Below are positions 41,101 to 51,400 of a DNA stretch of 64,000 bases, in pieces. The notes beneath the pieces are model-generated. The model searched no databases. It was not told the DNA's origin and was given only the letters and a program-made list of their open reading frames with translations. The position numbers were made by a program, and so were the translations under genes. The stretch is from Cauispirillum nitrogeniifigens (GTDB lineage Bacteria > Pseudomonadota > Alphaproteobacteria > Rhodospirillales > Rhodospirillaceae), in contig NZ_JBLOOT010000003.1 in assembly GCF_049800675.1 (NCBI RefSeq), positions 124,001-188,000 on the forward strand, in the 5' to 3' direction. Positions within the stretch are counted from its first letter, which is position 1. Every line of letters starts with the position of its first letter.

Positions 41101-42212
41101 GTGGAGTCGGGGGGCGGGATGATCTGGGGGCGTTCCTCGATGCCGTGACCACGCTCGTGCAGAACCACCTTCTGGAAGTCGGAACCGAAGTCCTCGTCAC
41201 CGCGATCGGTGTTCTGGTCGTTGTCCGGGCCGTCGCCGTCGTTGCCGTCGTCCTGCTGGTTCTGGGGGCCGGGCGGCAGCGTGGTGCCGAAGTCCGAGCG
41301 GAGATGCCCGATGTGCTGGCCGTACTCCTGGACAAAGTCCGCCGCCGAGATGGTGAAGGACTGGATCAGGCCGCTAACCATGTTCAGGCCGTTGAAGGCC
41401 ACGTTCAGGGTCGTGACCTGGCCGTTCGCGGTGGTGATGATGATCTCGCCGACCGTGCCGCCGGGATCGGGGATCAGAACGACCTGCAACTGCTCGGCCT
41501 CGCCGACTTCCAGCCCGCCGAGGCGGATGGTGCCGGAGGTACCGCGAATGCCGATGGTGGCCACCGGCGTGCTGACCGTCGCCCCGTCCGGCGACGCCTT
41601 GGCGATCTGCCCGGAGATGAAGGAGAAGGTGCCCGACAGCAGGCTGACATTGGACGTCCCCGTGCCCGCGCCGGGATCAAAGACCATCTCGTCGAGGACC
41701 ATGCGGCCATTGCCGCCGAGCGAGAACTCCGACCCGTCGATGAACGACAGGCCGATCTTGCCGTCACCCTGGGTCACGACGATGTCGCCCTCGAACACCG
41801 GATCGCCCGGCGCGGCCTCCACCACGGTGCCGTCGGCGCGCTCGATGGTGACGGTGCCGCTGACCTTTTCAATGGTGCCGATGGGCGCCGCCTGGGCAAG
41901 CTGTTCGTCGCCCGCCTGGGCGAGCTGGCCGCCGGGCACGCGCGGGCCGGCCAGGCGCTCGGCCAGGCTGCCGCCGATCACCATGCCGTCCGGTCCCTGA
42001 AGGGCGGGCGGCGAGTCGGTCAGGAAGAAGCCCTTGACCACCACCACCGTGCCATCGGCGCCAGTGATGGTCAGGTCCGGCCCGGATCGGGAGTAGTCTC
42101 CCATGGTCAGCAGCTTGGCATCGTCAATGAAGACGGAGCCGGCCTGCCCGTCGATGACCTGCGTGGGCGCCGCTTCCACGCCCGCCTGTGCACCCGTGCC
42201 CGACTTGACCAT
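35121..42212 (-). CDS. giant FecR/RTX secreted protein, 2363 residues
   Basis: A mosaic surface or secreted protein. Residues 1-100 form a prefix domain (YSRSGPDLTITGADGTVV) and 112-255 a FecR domain (GRMVLDEMVFDP, VATIGIRGTSGTIRL). An aspartate-rich linker and RTX motifs follow, then eight 61-residue RTX-like repeats (about 520-1009). Six EPPVTT repeats lead into a jelly-roll domain (VRWVMGGSDD, GGWNIDDVVI) and two cadherin-like domains. About 450 residues of beta-helix then resemble autotransporter passengers (NNGTVFFTD, SPGVVTVGGDY). RTX repeats and a T1SS-type C-terminus close it. A GAGGGACGAG ribosome site precedes the ATG. It has no Sec signal, so type I secretion is expected. Function is probably adhesion or matrix building. 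Confidence 0.9.
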   Translation of the reverse strand: MVKSGTGAQAGVEAAPTQVIDGQAGSVFIDDAKLLTMGDYSRSGPDLTITGADGTVVVVKGFFLTDSPPALQGPDGMVIGGSLAERLAGPRVPGGQLAQAGDEQLAQAAPIGTIEKVSGTVTIERADGTVVEAAPGDPVFEGDIVVTQGDGKIGLSFIDGSEFSLGGNGRMVLDEMVFDPGAGTGTSNVSLLSGTFSFISGQIAKASPDGATVSTPVATIGIRGTSGTIRLGGLEVGEAEQLQVVLIPDPGGTVGEIIITTANGQVTTLNVAFNGLNMVSGLIQSFTISAADFVQEYGQHIGHLRSDFGTTLPPGPQNQQDDGNDGDGPDNDQNTDRGDEDFGSDFQKVVLHERGHGIEERPQIIPPPDSTRPPRPPVARPEQDGGPQLGDSGDDDFIEDDDDEDDVVDGGGDDGHDDDDDDDDVTVVDGTDGGDTLTGSAGADRIHGGAGGDTLIASLGDDTLNGGEGEDWVSYESFTADLSINLGAGTVAKGVGSANRASRDAFARETGALGTDTLISIENIVGGSGNDTFIGDANNNTFVGGAGRDTLSHVGQTASVFVNMTTGVATGAGIGTDRFSGFENVIGGAGDDTFIGDAGDNTIVGGAGTDTISFAGRTSGVTVNLTAGTATGSEIGSDTLWGIENVIGGAGDDTFTGDAANNVFIGGAGKDTVSYAGRTSGVTVNLTAGIATGSEIGTDTLSGIENVIGGAGNDTFIGDAGNNTFIGGAGTDTVSYAGRTSGVTVNLTTGTATGREIGTDTLSGIENVVGGAGDDTFIGDAANNIFIGGAGKDTVSYAGAVHGVTIDLANGRAHGAGVGADTLSGIENAIGGAGNDAFVGTAGDNTFIGGAGSDTVSYAGQTQSVTVNAATGIATGAGIGTDTLSGIENFIGGSGNDTFIAGAGGNAFIGGAGTDTLSYAAKTGTVYVNLQEGYVGATGNGAIGDRVQGIENVIGGSGDDYFVGDAANNTFVGGAGRDTVSYYEQNSGVTVNLATGVATGAGIGTDRLFSIENVYGGAGNDILIGNAASNLIMGGAGNDTIYYGSGGDDILIGGTGIDTLVVNTGTAVSLGPNVTQFEVVDLRGGANSTLTLSAGEVIGITGNFTNPVLRVRGDARDAVEFSDSWTSAGTARIGGVTYDVYSTSYNGTQVMVQIEHGLYAEPPVTTEPPVTTEPPVTTEPPVTTEPPVTTEPPVTTAAPEPNDAPTLVTQTVAYSANMDTDPGWTGLGAVADGGWAWGTAAGSYDPTTGATGATWVGFNLTDHYDDGATFAYDGTYFPSMGPVAVSTGAITLDGSPHVTLEFQRWLGVEGNSFDHASVEVSIDGATWVEVWANGENTIDDTGWSLQTFDLSSIAGGQTTIHVRWVMGGSDDGVEFGGWNIDDVVIKTSQAPVTEVTLGTILPYPVAELHTGTLVCDLTVNGEDADGDTLGIAIVGADTADGIWEYSLDDGSSWVSLGAVSTSSAVVLDATARVRFTPTNPSLNGDVALTYHLWDGSDGLSSGTSGVTLSTTGGDSAYSTGTATATVSVVPNEAPEVLETAITTTVDAYEPVVFWVADLDHAGQDGGVVVDSDGPYFNSGRGGGDIEGYAITNYTGAGTWQYSLDGGTTWTNMPAVSETSALLLTGDDDGNGRVRFVPSDLTAGGTANLVYKAWDGSDGRTSGTTGVDTTNSPNNSYSADAIIREVLIRDAPDWVGGTAVFTGAGTQWDTGATPSNTDQAHIGSASGETVTFDGQSTLSVYSLGIHGSANVVVSGGTITLQRELNTDAGTSLTLDGGIITSTYSYASHEIRGDLTLVNGAIVGGGAYSYYYYKGQEAAVFHDGASGSLNLANANFVIADGYSGEVYNTAITYTGSSTFSVRGTLDVVAGGTNLLDVNFSIGDRFAYARQGEVIINASSSADLTEMTTNSVYSYGTVTFTSDTAGHTAEWNASNPYYYFYNRGGVIHATGAAASVYSLNTSLYHQAHDISSDITGLIQVDTGVTLQYVSGNSLTVSEGADFLIDGVFQNNGTVFFTDSDSEVSGGGTFINSGTMILSEGVIVDVAGGASIVNNGMLILGAGALLDLDPDNNGTDDGTFTNNGSISGGGSPGVVTVGGDYVTTAEGASILIEVGGTAAGTGYDQVIVTGHMHRGGTLDVTDWASYTPTAGDSFDVIRHASADGRFHHVEGLDTWLGQGIGMGVTVDGNGVTLTAHAVTQAGTAAGETLTGGAGRDVLSGGAGDDELVSNGGNDLLFGGDGDDRFVISDTGFNHINGGAGTDTLVVNGTIDLSGLGGELFSSLERIALEGIGADHLILDSHIIQSMSRDTDDLIINGAANDSVTLEGAWDATGSTTVIDGISYSIWADADSTARVLVQDGMTAAATM
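38625..38732 (-). repeat. 18-bp tandem repeat encoding six EPPVTT units
   Basis: Six direct 18-bp units with only third-base changes encode (EPPVTT)6, a stiff proline/threonine stalk between the RTX block and the jelly-roll domain. Copy number can change without a frameshift. Confidence 0.92.
39186..40655 (-). repeat. eight tandem 183-bp repeats in the giant RTX gene
   Basis: Eight head-to-tail units of 61 codons; unit 7 has 63. Each unit begins with a GIENVIGGAG-type sequence and contains one GGAGxDT RTX motif and a VTVNL strand. Units 2-4 are the most alike at DNA level, which suggests recent expansion. A ninth unit starts at 39185 and degenerates. Confidence 0.93.
40940..41031 (-). repeat. 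GAY-rich simple repeat encoding aspartate runs
   Basis: Runs of GTC/ATC triplets on the plus strand encode stretches of up to eight aspartates (DDDDDDDD) and EDDDDEDD in the linker after the FecR domain. Slippage here would change length in frame. Confidence 0.85.
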
Positions 42213-42364
42213 AAGACTCGTCCCTCACACCAAAGATCGGCTCCATCCTTTCTGTTAGGCCAGAAAACCCTCCGTTGCGCAAGGTCCGCCCCGCCCCCGG
42301 TGGCTCCCTGGAAATACCGTCTGCTCGCCGACAATGGCAGCGGGGTGGGCGCGGACGCCCCGCG

Positions 42365-44941
<2,577 letters not shown>

Positions 44942-45042
44942 AGGCCGCCCCCATTTCCCGGAATGCCCGTGGATGGGATAGCGGAAGCCGCGTGCGCCGC
45001 ACAGCCCCAAAGAGCATGATGGGCCAAATGGTCCAGACGGGC

Positions 45043-45074
45043 GAACGGCGCCGGCGGCAAGGCCGGCGCCGTTC
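45043..45074 (-). terminator. hairpin after the ferritin-like gene
   Basis: GAACGGCGCCGG and CCGGCGCCGTTC make a perfect 12-bp stem with an 8-base loop, 28 bases past the stop codon. No T run follows. Confidence 0.6.
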
Positions 45075-45101
45075 CTGAGCGGGTAAAGATGGGCCGCCCG
45101 T

Positions 45102-46310
45102 CTACTCGGCGGCGCGCAGGCTTTCGATCGGATGCCTGCCCTCGGTCTCCAGGCGATATTCGCCGTGCTTGACGTCGCGGTGGCGGTTGATGATCTCCTC
45201 GCTGGGCACGCCGCCCTCGTTCACCTGCTTCTGATACCAGTGATAGCGGTGACCCTTGGGCAGGTCGCCGACGGGCACGAAGTTTTCGCGGTCGGCGGTC
45301 AGGTGGATCTGCTTGGCCAGGACGTCGCGCACGTACTCCTTATTCGGCTCGAAGGTCATGGCCGGCGGCAGGCTGGCCGGCAGCATGGCCACGGGGTCGC
45401 GGCCGTCCAGCTTGCGGGTCAGGTCCACGGCGGCCTTGAGGTGCTCGACCTCCATGGCGAGGTGGGTTTCCCAAACCCGCTTGATGCGCGGATCGGTCTC
45501 CGTCTCCAGGAACGACCAATACAGCCAGCACTCGTTGTATTCGTGCATCACCAGTTGCTCGGCCCAGGTGGTATCGGCCGGCAGCAGGCTTTCGTAGTGG
45601 GTGACGTGCTGCTCCTCGATCTGGGCGATCTCCAGGTAGAGGCCGCGCGCCAGCGGGTCCTCGGGCCGGTTGCCGACGTTGCAGTAGAAGTTCAGGGTCT
45701 GCTGCTCCGCCGCCATGACGGTCATGGCGTGCAGGATGGAGCGCGGATCGGAATTGCGGGTCAGCGGCGTGCGGATCTCGTCGTGCGGATGGCGATGCTC
45801 CAGGAAGGTCAGGCGGCCGGGCATGATCTCCGTCAGGTCCTGCACCAGCTCCGACGCCTTGCGCGGGTTCTGCATGTCCAGCAGATTGGCGTAGCGGTAG
45901 AGGTGGTCGAAGTCCTCCAGCAGGCCGAAGTCATAGCACTGCTTGGCATAGGGATCAGGCTCCTGGCGGGCGATCCAGGCGGTCAGGTCGACGGCCACCT
46001 GCTCGTAGCCGATGGTCACCTCCAGGCTGTCCTCGGCGCCGGGGATCAGCCAGTTGCACACCTTCTGCTGCTGCGTCTCGATGCGGCGGACCTCGGCAAG
46101 CTGGCGCTTGACGTCGGGATCGGTGGTGTGGCGGGCGAATTGGTGGCCGAACCACATCGCTTCCATCTCGGCACCGTTCATGACGATGGCGCGGCAGCGG
46201 GTGTAGGCATCGACGCTGCGGGTGTCGTAGGGCTCCACGTTAAGCTCCGACCATGTGCGGAGCTGGCGGTCCAGCGGGATGCCCTTCTCGGCGAGGGGAT
46301 TGAAAGTCAT
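45102..46310 (-). CDS. large ferritin-like (di-iron type) protein
   Basis: A 402-residue soluble, mostly helical protein. The ATG at 46310 (MTFNPLAEKG) has GGAGGAG just upstream. It shows repeated acidic/histidine helix motifs expected of ferritin-like four-helix bundles: GAEMEAMWFGHQF, VRRIETQQQK, AAEQQTLNFY, IEEQHVTHYESL and MEVEHLKAAVDL. These could form one or two di-iron sites. It is much longer than rubrerythrin or ferritin (150-200 residues). I do not recognise a characterised homologue. It is monocistronic, bounded by hairpins on both sides. A role in oxidative stress or iron handling is only a guess. Confidence 0.75.
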   Translation of the reverse strand: MTFNPLAEKGIPLDRQLRTWSELNVEPYDTRSVDAYTRCRAIVMNGAEMEAMWFGHQFARHTTDPDVKRQLAEVRRIETQQQKVCNWLIPGAEDSLEVTIGYEQVAVDLTAWIARQEPDPYAKQCYDFGLLEDFDHLYRYANLLDMQNPRKASELVQDLTEIMPGRLTFLEHRHPHDEIRTPLTRNSDPRSILHAMTVMAAEQQTLNFYCNVGNRPEDPLARGLYLEIAQIEEQHVTHYESLLPADTTWAEQLVMHEYNECWLYWSFLETETDPRIKRVWETHLAMEVEHLKAAVDLTRKLDGRDPVAMLPASLPPAMTFEPNKEYVRDVLAKQIHLTADRENFVPVGDLPKGHRYHWYQKQVNEGGVPSEEIINRHRDVKHGEYRLETEGRHPIESLRAAE

Positions 46311-46415
46311 TAGAACTCCTCCAGACTGAACCAAGGTGGTCACTCAACGCGGGCGCAGTGCCTGCCGTTGGGGGGCCTCCTCCGGCTGCGCCGATTTCTC
46401 CGCCAGGACACGAAA

Positions 46416-46445
46416 GCGCCCGCTCCAGCGACCTGGAGCGGGCGC
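46416..46445 (-). terminator. terminator of the secreted PepSY-like gene
   Basis: GCGCCCGCTCCAG and CTGGAGCGGGCGC form a 13-bp perfect stem with a CGAC loop. On the minus strand it is followed by TTTCGTGT. It lies 31 bases past the stop codon. Confidence 0.78.
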
Positions 46446-46475
46446 CCGGACACCGTGCGACGGCGCTGCCCGGCG

Positions 46476-47246
46476 TCAGTCGGTGGTGCCGGTCCCGGTG
46501 GTGGTCCCCGAAGTGCCCGAGCCGGTGGACGACCCGGTGGACGAGGACCCGGTGGACGACGACCCCGCAGCCGACGGGTCGCTGGACCCCGAGGCCCCGC
46601 CGCTGGCCGACTGGCCACCGCTGGAGGCGTCGATCATCATGGTGATCTGGTCGCCGTCCTTGGTTTCGCCCTGGGCGAGGTAGGCGGCTTCGACGATCTC
46701 GATGTTCTGGAAGCCGGCGTCGGTGAGCGCTTGGCGCACCTTCTCCTGGCTGCCGCTCATCCCGCTGGCACCGGCACTGGCACCAGGGCTGGTGCCGGTG
46801 CTCGCCGTCGCGCCGCTGTCGGCCGACGCCCCAGCCGACGCCCCACCGACCGGCGGCTCGATGACGAAGCTGACCTGCTCGCCGTCCTTGGAGGTGGCGC
46901 GCACCAGATAGGCGGCATTGAGAACCTCGACATTCTCGATGCCGGCCTGCTCCAGCGAACTCTGGACCTCGTCATAGGAGCGGACGCCCGACTCACTGGC
47001 CGCGCCGGAACCGCTCGCGGCGGTCTGGTCGGACGCTGACGGCAGCGACGACGAACTGCCGGACGCCGACGTGTCGGGGGTGGCCGACGTGTCGGGGGTG
47101 ACGGAGGACCCAGGGGTCGCCGAGGTGTCCGGCGGCGTGGACAGGCCCGGAGTGGTGGAGGGCGAACTGTCCTGCGCCTGCTGGGCCAGCGCCAGCGGCG
47201 AGGCCATCATCATGCAGGCGATGGCCGGGATCATCAGCTTACGCAT
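46476..47246 (-). CDS. secreted low-complexity protein with two PepSY-like repeats
   Basis: A 256-residue exported protein. The ATG at 47246 has GGAAGGAAA upstream. A clear Sec signal peptide (MRKLMIPAIACMMMASPLALA) is followed by a Ser/Thr/Pro/Ala-rich stretch with three SVTPDTSATP-like repeats. Two related 45-residue units follow (SSLEQAGIENVEVLNAAYLV and RQALTDAGFQNIEIVEAAYL), separated by a Gly/Ala/Ser linker. These resemble PepSY-type folds. The tail is a Ser/Gly/Thr run. It could be a periplasmic or surface protein. It diverges from the hydrolase gene. No function is known to me; the PepSY link is tentative. Confidence 0.7.
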   Translation of the reverse strand: MRKLMIPAIACMMMASPLALAQQAQDSSPSTTPGLSTPPDTSATPGSSVTPDTSATPDTSASGSSSSLPSASDQTAASGSGAASESGVRSYDEVQSSLEQAGIENVEVLNAAYLVRATSKDGEQVSFVIEPPVGGASAGASADSGATASTGTSPGASAGASGMSGSQEKVRQALTDAGFQNIEIVEAAYLAQGETKDGDQITMMIDASSGGQSASGGASGSSDPSAAGSSSTGSSSTGSSTGSGTSGTTTGTGTTD

Positions 47247-47471
47247 GGTGTTTCCTTCCTTTGTCGGTCTTTGCCACGCATCACGGCCGCCACGGCCGCC
47301 CGCGGCTCCCCCTTTCAACGACAGGGCCGCCCGAAGGTTGACGCCGCCCCCTAATTTCCACGGCGGGGCTCGTTCGATCAGGCCGTGTCCGGCCCTGCGG
47401 AGGCAGGGGTGCTTTTCGAGCCGGGGGTTGACCCGACCCCGGCGGAGCACTCAGATCCGCCGGAGGGTCAG

Positions 47472-48401
47472 GTGACGGAGTGGGCCATGGAGACGGCACG
47501 GGAAATCCAGGTACGGGCGGCCGACGGCACGCGGCTGCGTACCCTGTGGTGGCCGGGTGCGCAGGCCCCCGCCGTGCTGGTCCTGCCCGGCCGCAGCGAG
47601 CCGGTCGAGAAATACCGCGAGGTCGTGACCGAGTTGCGCGCCCGCGCCCTGCCGGTGCGGGCCCTTGACTGGCGCGGCCAGGGGCTGTCGGACCGGCTGC
47701 CGGGGCTTGGCGAGCGCGGCCACGTCGACAGCTTCGACGTCCTGGCCGACGACCTGGCGACGGTGCTGGCGGACATGGACGGGCCGACCCTGGTGCTGGG
47801 GCACTCCATGGGTGCAGCGGTCGCCCTGCGGCTGATGCAGACACGGCCCGAGGTGGCCGGCCGGCTGACCGGCATGGTGCTGACGGCGCCGATGATCAGC
47901 CTGCCGACCTGGGGCCACCCGCCATGGCTGGTACGCGCCCTGGCCCGCCTGAACCGCCTTGCCGGACGTGGCCGCGCCTATGTCCGGGGCGGCGGCGACT
48001 GGGCGACGGAAAGCCATGCCTTCGAGGGCAACCGCCGCACCCACAGCCGCCTGCGTTTCGAGCGCGAAGTCGCGCTGTTGCGGGCGCATCCCGAGCTGCG
48101 TGTCGGCGGGCCGACATGGGGCTGGCTGGATGCCGCCTTCCGCCTCACCGACGCCCTGCGCGGGCCGTGGCCGGAGGCGTCCCTGGCCCTGCCGCTGACC
48201 GTCGCGACGGGGGCCGCCGACCCCTATGTCAGCGCCACCGCCCAGCGCGCCTTCTTCGCCCGCTTCCCGCAGGCCCGCGTCGACATCATCCCCGACGCCC
48301 TGCACGAGATCCTGATGGAAACCGACCCCGCGCGCGCCCGCTTCTGGAGACTGTTCGATCAGGCCCTGCCCCCGGTCACGGCAATCGGCCGGCACCTCTG
48401 A
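47472..48401 (+). CDS. alpha/beta hydrolase, monoacylglycerol lipase-like
   Basis: A 309-residue serine hydrolase of the PldB/monoglyceride lipase type. The nucleophile elbow is GHSMG with Ser112. An acid residue lies in GAADPYV and the histidine in DALHEILME near the C-terminus. The oxyanion region follows LPGRSEP near the start. I chose the GTG at 47472, 5 bases after GGAGG; an ATG at 47487 with GGAG is nearly as good. Further extension upstream is unlikely. It probably hydrolyses lysophospholipids or monoacylglycerols in the cytoplasm. Its stop lies 15 bases from the end of the convergent giant RTX gene. Confidence 0.85.
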   Translation: MTEWAMETAREIQVRAADGTRLRTLWWPGAQAPAVLVLPGRSEPVEKYREVVTELRARALPVRALDWRGQGLSDRLPGLGERGHVDSFDVLADDLATVLADMDGPTLVLGHSMGAAVALRLMQTRPEVAGRLTGMVLTAPMISLPTWGHPPWLVRALARLNRLAGRGRAYVRGGGDWATESHAFEGNRRTHSRLRFEREVALLRAHPELRVGGPTWGWLDAAFRLTDALRGPWPEASLALPLTVATGAADPYVSATAQRAFFARFPQARVDIIPDALHEILMETDPARARFWRLFDQALPPVTAIGRHL

Positions 48402-48416
48402 TGCCGGCCGACGCCG

Positions 48417-51400
48417 TCAGGTGATCAGGATGTCGGTGGCGACGATCGGATCGCCGTTGATCTCCGCCACCAGGGTGTAGCCCCCCGCGCCGCCGCCGTC
48501 GGCGTCGAAGTACAGCTTCCCGGTGTCGGCGGCGTAGGCGAAGGTGCCTTCGGCCAGGGTGGCTTCCGTCCCGGTCTTGGCGCTGTCGACGGCGATGGTG
48601 ATGAAGTTGGCCGCCGCCAGGACCCCGGCATCCAGGCCGGTGGCGGCGGTGCTGAACAGCAGGCGGTCGGTGCCCGACTGGAAGTCGGTGATGATGTCCC
48701 CCAGTTCGGCCACATCCAGCGTGTCGAACCCGAAAATATCTGCGCCGCCGCCGCCGGTCAGGGTGTCCGCCCCGGCCCCGCCATACAGGGTGTCGCCGTA
48801 GGCCGACCCGACCATGATGTCGTCGCCGCCATCGCCCATCAGGAGCATGCTGGTGGTCGCTTCCAGACGGTCGGCCATGGTGGAGCCGAGGACCTGGGTC
48901 TCGTGGGGCGAGCCATCGGCCCCGAAGCGCGTGGTATAGAGGACCGTCTCGGCGGGGACGGTCGGCAGGGCGACCTGCCAGGCCACCGCGAAACCGCCGT
49001 CGTCGGTGGCGGTGACGGTCACGGCATTGGCATCCTGCCCCTCGGCCGAGATTGCGAAGGCATCGGTCACGGCGACGCCGGTGGAGGTGTAGATGCGGCC
49101 GAAGACAGCGGTGTCGCCTTCCTGCTCGGCCGCCCAGGTGACAACGAAGGTGCCGCCGTCGAGGGCGGCGACGTCGGGCAGGGAGCCGGTCCCGGAGGCG
49201 TCGTCGACGACGATGTCTCCGCTTTTCGCGTCCAGGTCGCTGTTGAAAAGCCGCAGCCAGGTGCCGTTCCCATCGGTCCACGCCACCGCCAGGGTGCCGC
49301 TGGCGGCATCGTAGGCGGCGGCCGGCTGGGACTGGTCGCCGACGGATATCTGGTTGATCTGCACCGGGGACCCGACGATGCCTGTTTCGTCCACCTTCAC
49401 TGCCATGATGGCGCCCTCGGCGCCGTCGCCGGCCGCGGTGTTGTCCACGTAGATGGCCACCGCCTGGCTGTTGCCCAGGGACACCAGGGCCGCTTCATCG
49501 GCGGTGGTCGTATGGCTCGGGACACCGCTGTCGTCGATAGTGCCGATGGTGAACGACTGCGCGGGGGCGATGCCCGCGGGGTCGACCACCGTGTAGATCA
49601 GGTCATAGCCGGTATGAGCGCCGCCGGAGTTGTCCTGGAGGTACAGAACGCCGAGGGCGCTGCTGCTGAGTGCGACGACGTCCTGCGCATAGTGGTTGGC
49701 CAGCATCACCGCCGGCTGGAAGGTATGCGACACGGACCCCGAGGCCGGATCGATCACCTTCCCCTGGGGCATGTTGAACGCGCCGTTGTTGTAGGTGTAC
49801 AGGACCACCGCCCCGCCGCCCGCACCGGGCAGCGCGGCGACACGGACCTGAAAGGCCCCCGCGTCGTTGGCGATGACGTAGGGATTGCCGAGCGCCCGGC
49901 CGTCGGCGTCATAGTGCTGGCCCATGACGTTGATGCCGTCGCGCCACACCATCAGGCCATCGCCGTCTGCCAGCCGGGTCATCTCCACCGGACCGATGGA
50001 GGCACCGCCCGACGACACCATCTGCAGCGTCGAGGACCCCAGGACCACGGTCCCGTCCTGGAACTCCAGTTGCTCGATGCCATACAGCGTGTCGATGGTG
50101 ATGCCGTCGCTGACCGTCACGTAGCCGGCATGCGCGACGATGGTGTAGGTTGCCATCGGACCGCTGTAGTACCCGATGTCGTGCCCCAGGCCGCCGAAGA
50201 GGGTGTCCGCCCCGGCCCCACCGTCGAGGGTGTCGTCGCCATCGCCGCCGAGGAGGAGGTCGTTGTCGTTGCCACCCAGGAGGAGGTCGTTGCCGGCCCC
50301 GCCATACAACTTATCCGCGCCAACACCGCCCAGCATGGTGTCGTAGCTGTCGCCGCCATGCAGGACATCGGCACCGGCGTTGCCGGTCAGATAGTCGTGG
50401 CCGGCGTCGCCGTGCAGGGTGTCGTTGCCGCTGCTGCCGGTGATGACATCGTCGCCGCCCGCGCCGCGCGCCGTCATGGCGCTGGTCAGGGTGAAGGTGT
50501 TGGCGCCGTCATCCCCCGTCACCACGGTGCGCGCGCTCAAGGTGGCGTCGTCGTTGAAGGTGCGGGAGTAGATGTTCCTCCCGCTGCCATAGTTCTCCCA
50601 CCAGGTGACGACGAAGCCGCCGTCCTCCAGGGGCGCGGCAACGCTGCCGATCTGGTTGAAGGCCGTGCCATTGGTAAGGCGCACGCTGTCGGTCAGCGGC
50701 GTGCACACGCCGTTGTCGTAGCTGTAGATGCGGCCGTAGATGTCGTAGTTGCCCGACTGATAGTTGAGCCATGTCACCAGCAGGCTGCCATCGGCCAGCC
50801 ATGTGATGCTCTCGCCGGACTGCTCGCCGGCGGTGGTGGCGTTGACCATGATGTCGGTGGTCAGCGGCGCCAGATCCGCGTCGAACATCCGCAGCATCAC
50901 CTCGGCGGTGCCGGTGTGGCTGGACGTCCACAGGGCGGCCAGGGTGCCGTCCGGCCCGCGCGAGATCATCGGGTAGTTCTGGTGCAGCCCCGTCGTCGCG
51001 TTCAGGATGACCGGCGTGCCCACGGTGCCCGCGCTGTCCACCAGGGCCCCCAGGATCCCCTTGCTGGAGCCGTCGCCGCCGTTGTCGTCGGCCCAGACGA
51101 TGACCGCCTGGTTGTTGCCCAGGTCGGTGATGCGGGCGGAGTTGGTGCCGATGCCCCCGGACGTGGACGCCGGTCCCACGGCGTCGATGGTCTGCTCGGC
51201 GCCGATCTGGGTGCCGTCGCGGTCGTAGCGCACGAAGCGCAGGTCGAAGGCCGTCGCGGAACCGGCGGAGGTTTCGGCGTGGGCGATGACGCCGATGGTG
51301 CCGTCGGCGAACTCCACGGCCTCGTGAATGTACTTCTGATTGCCCGTCAACGTGACCGGGAACGTCAGTTCGACAGCACCGCCGTCAGGGTCGAAGATGG

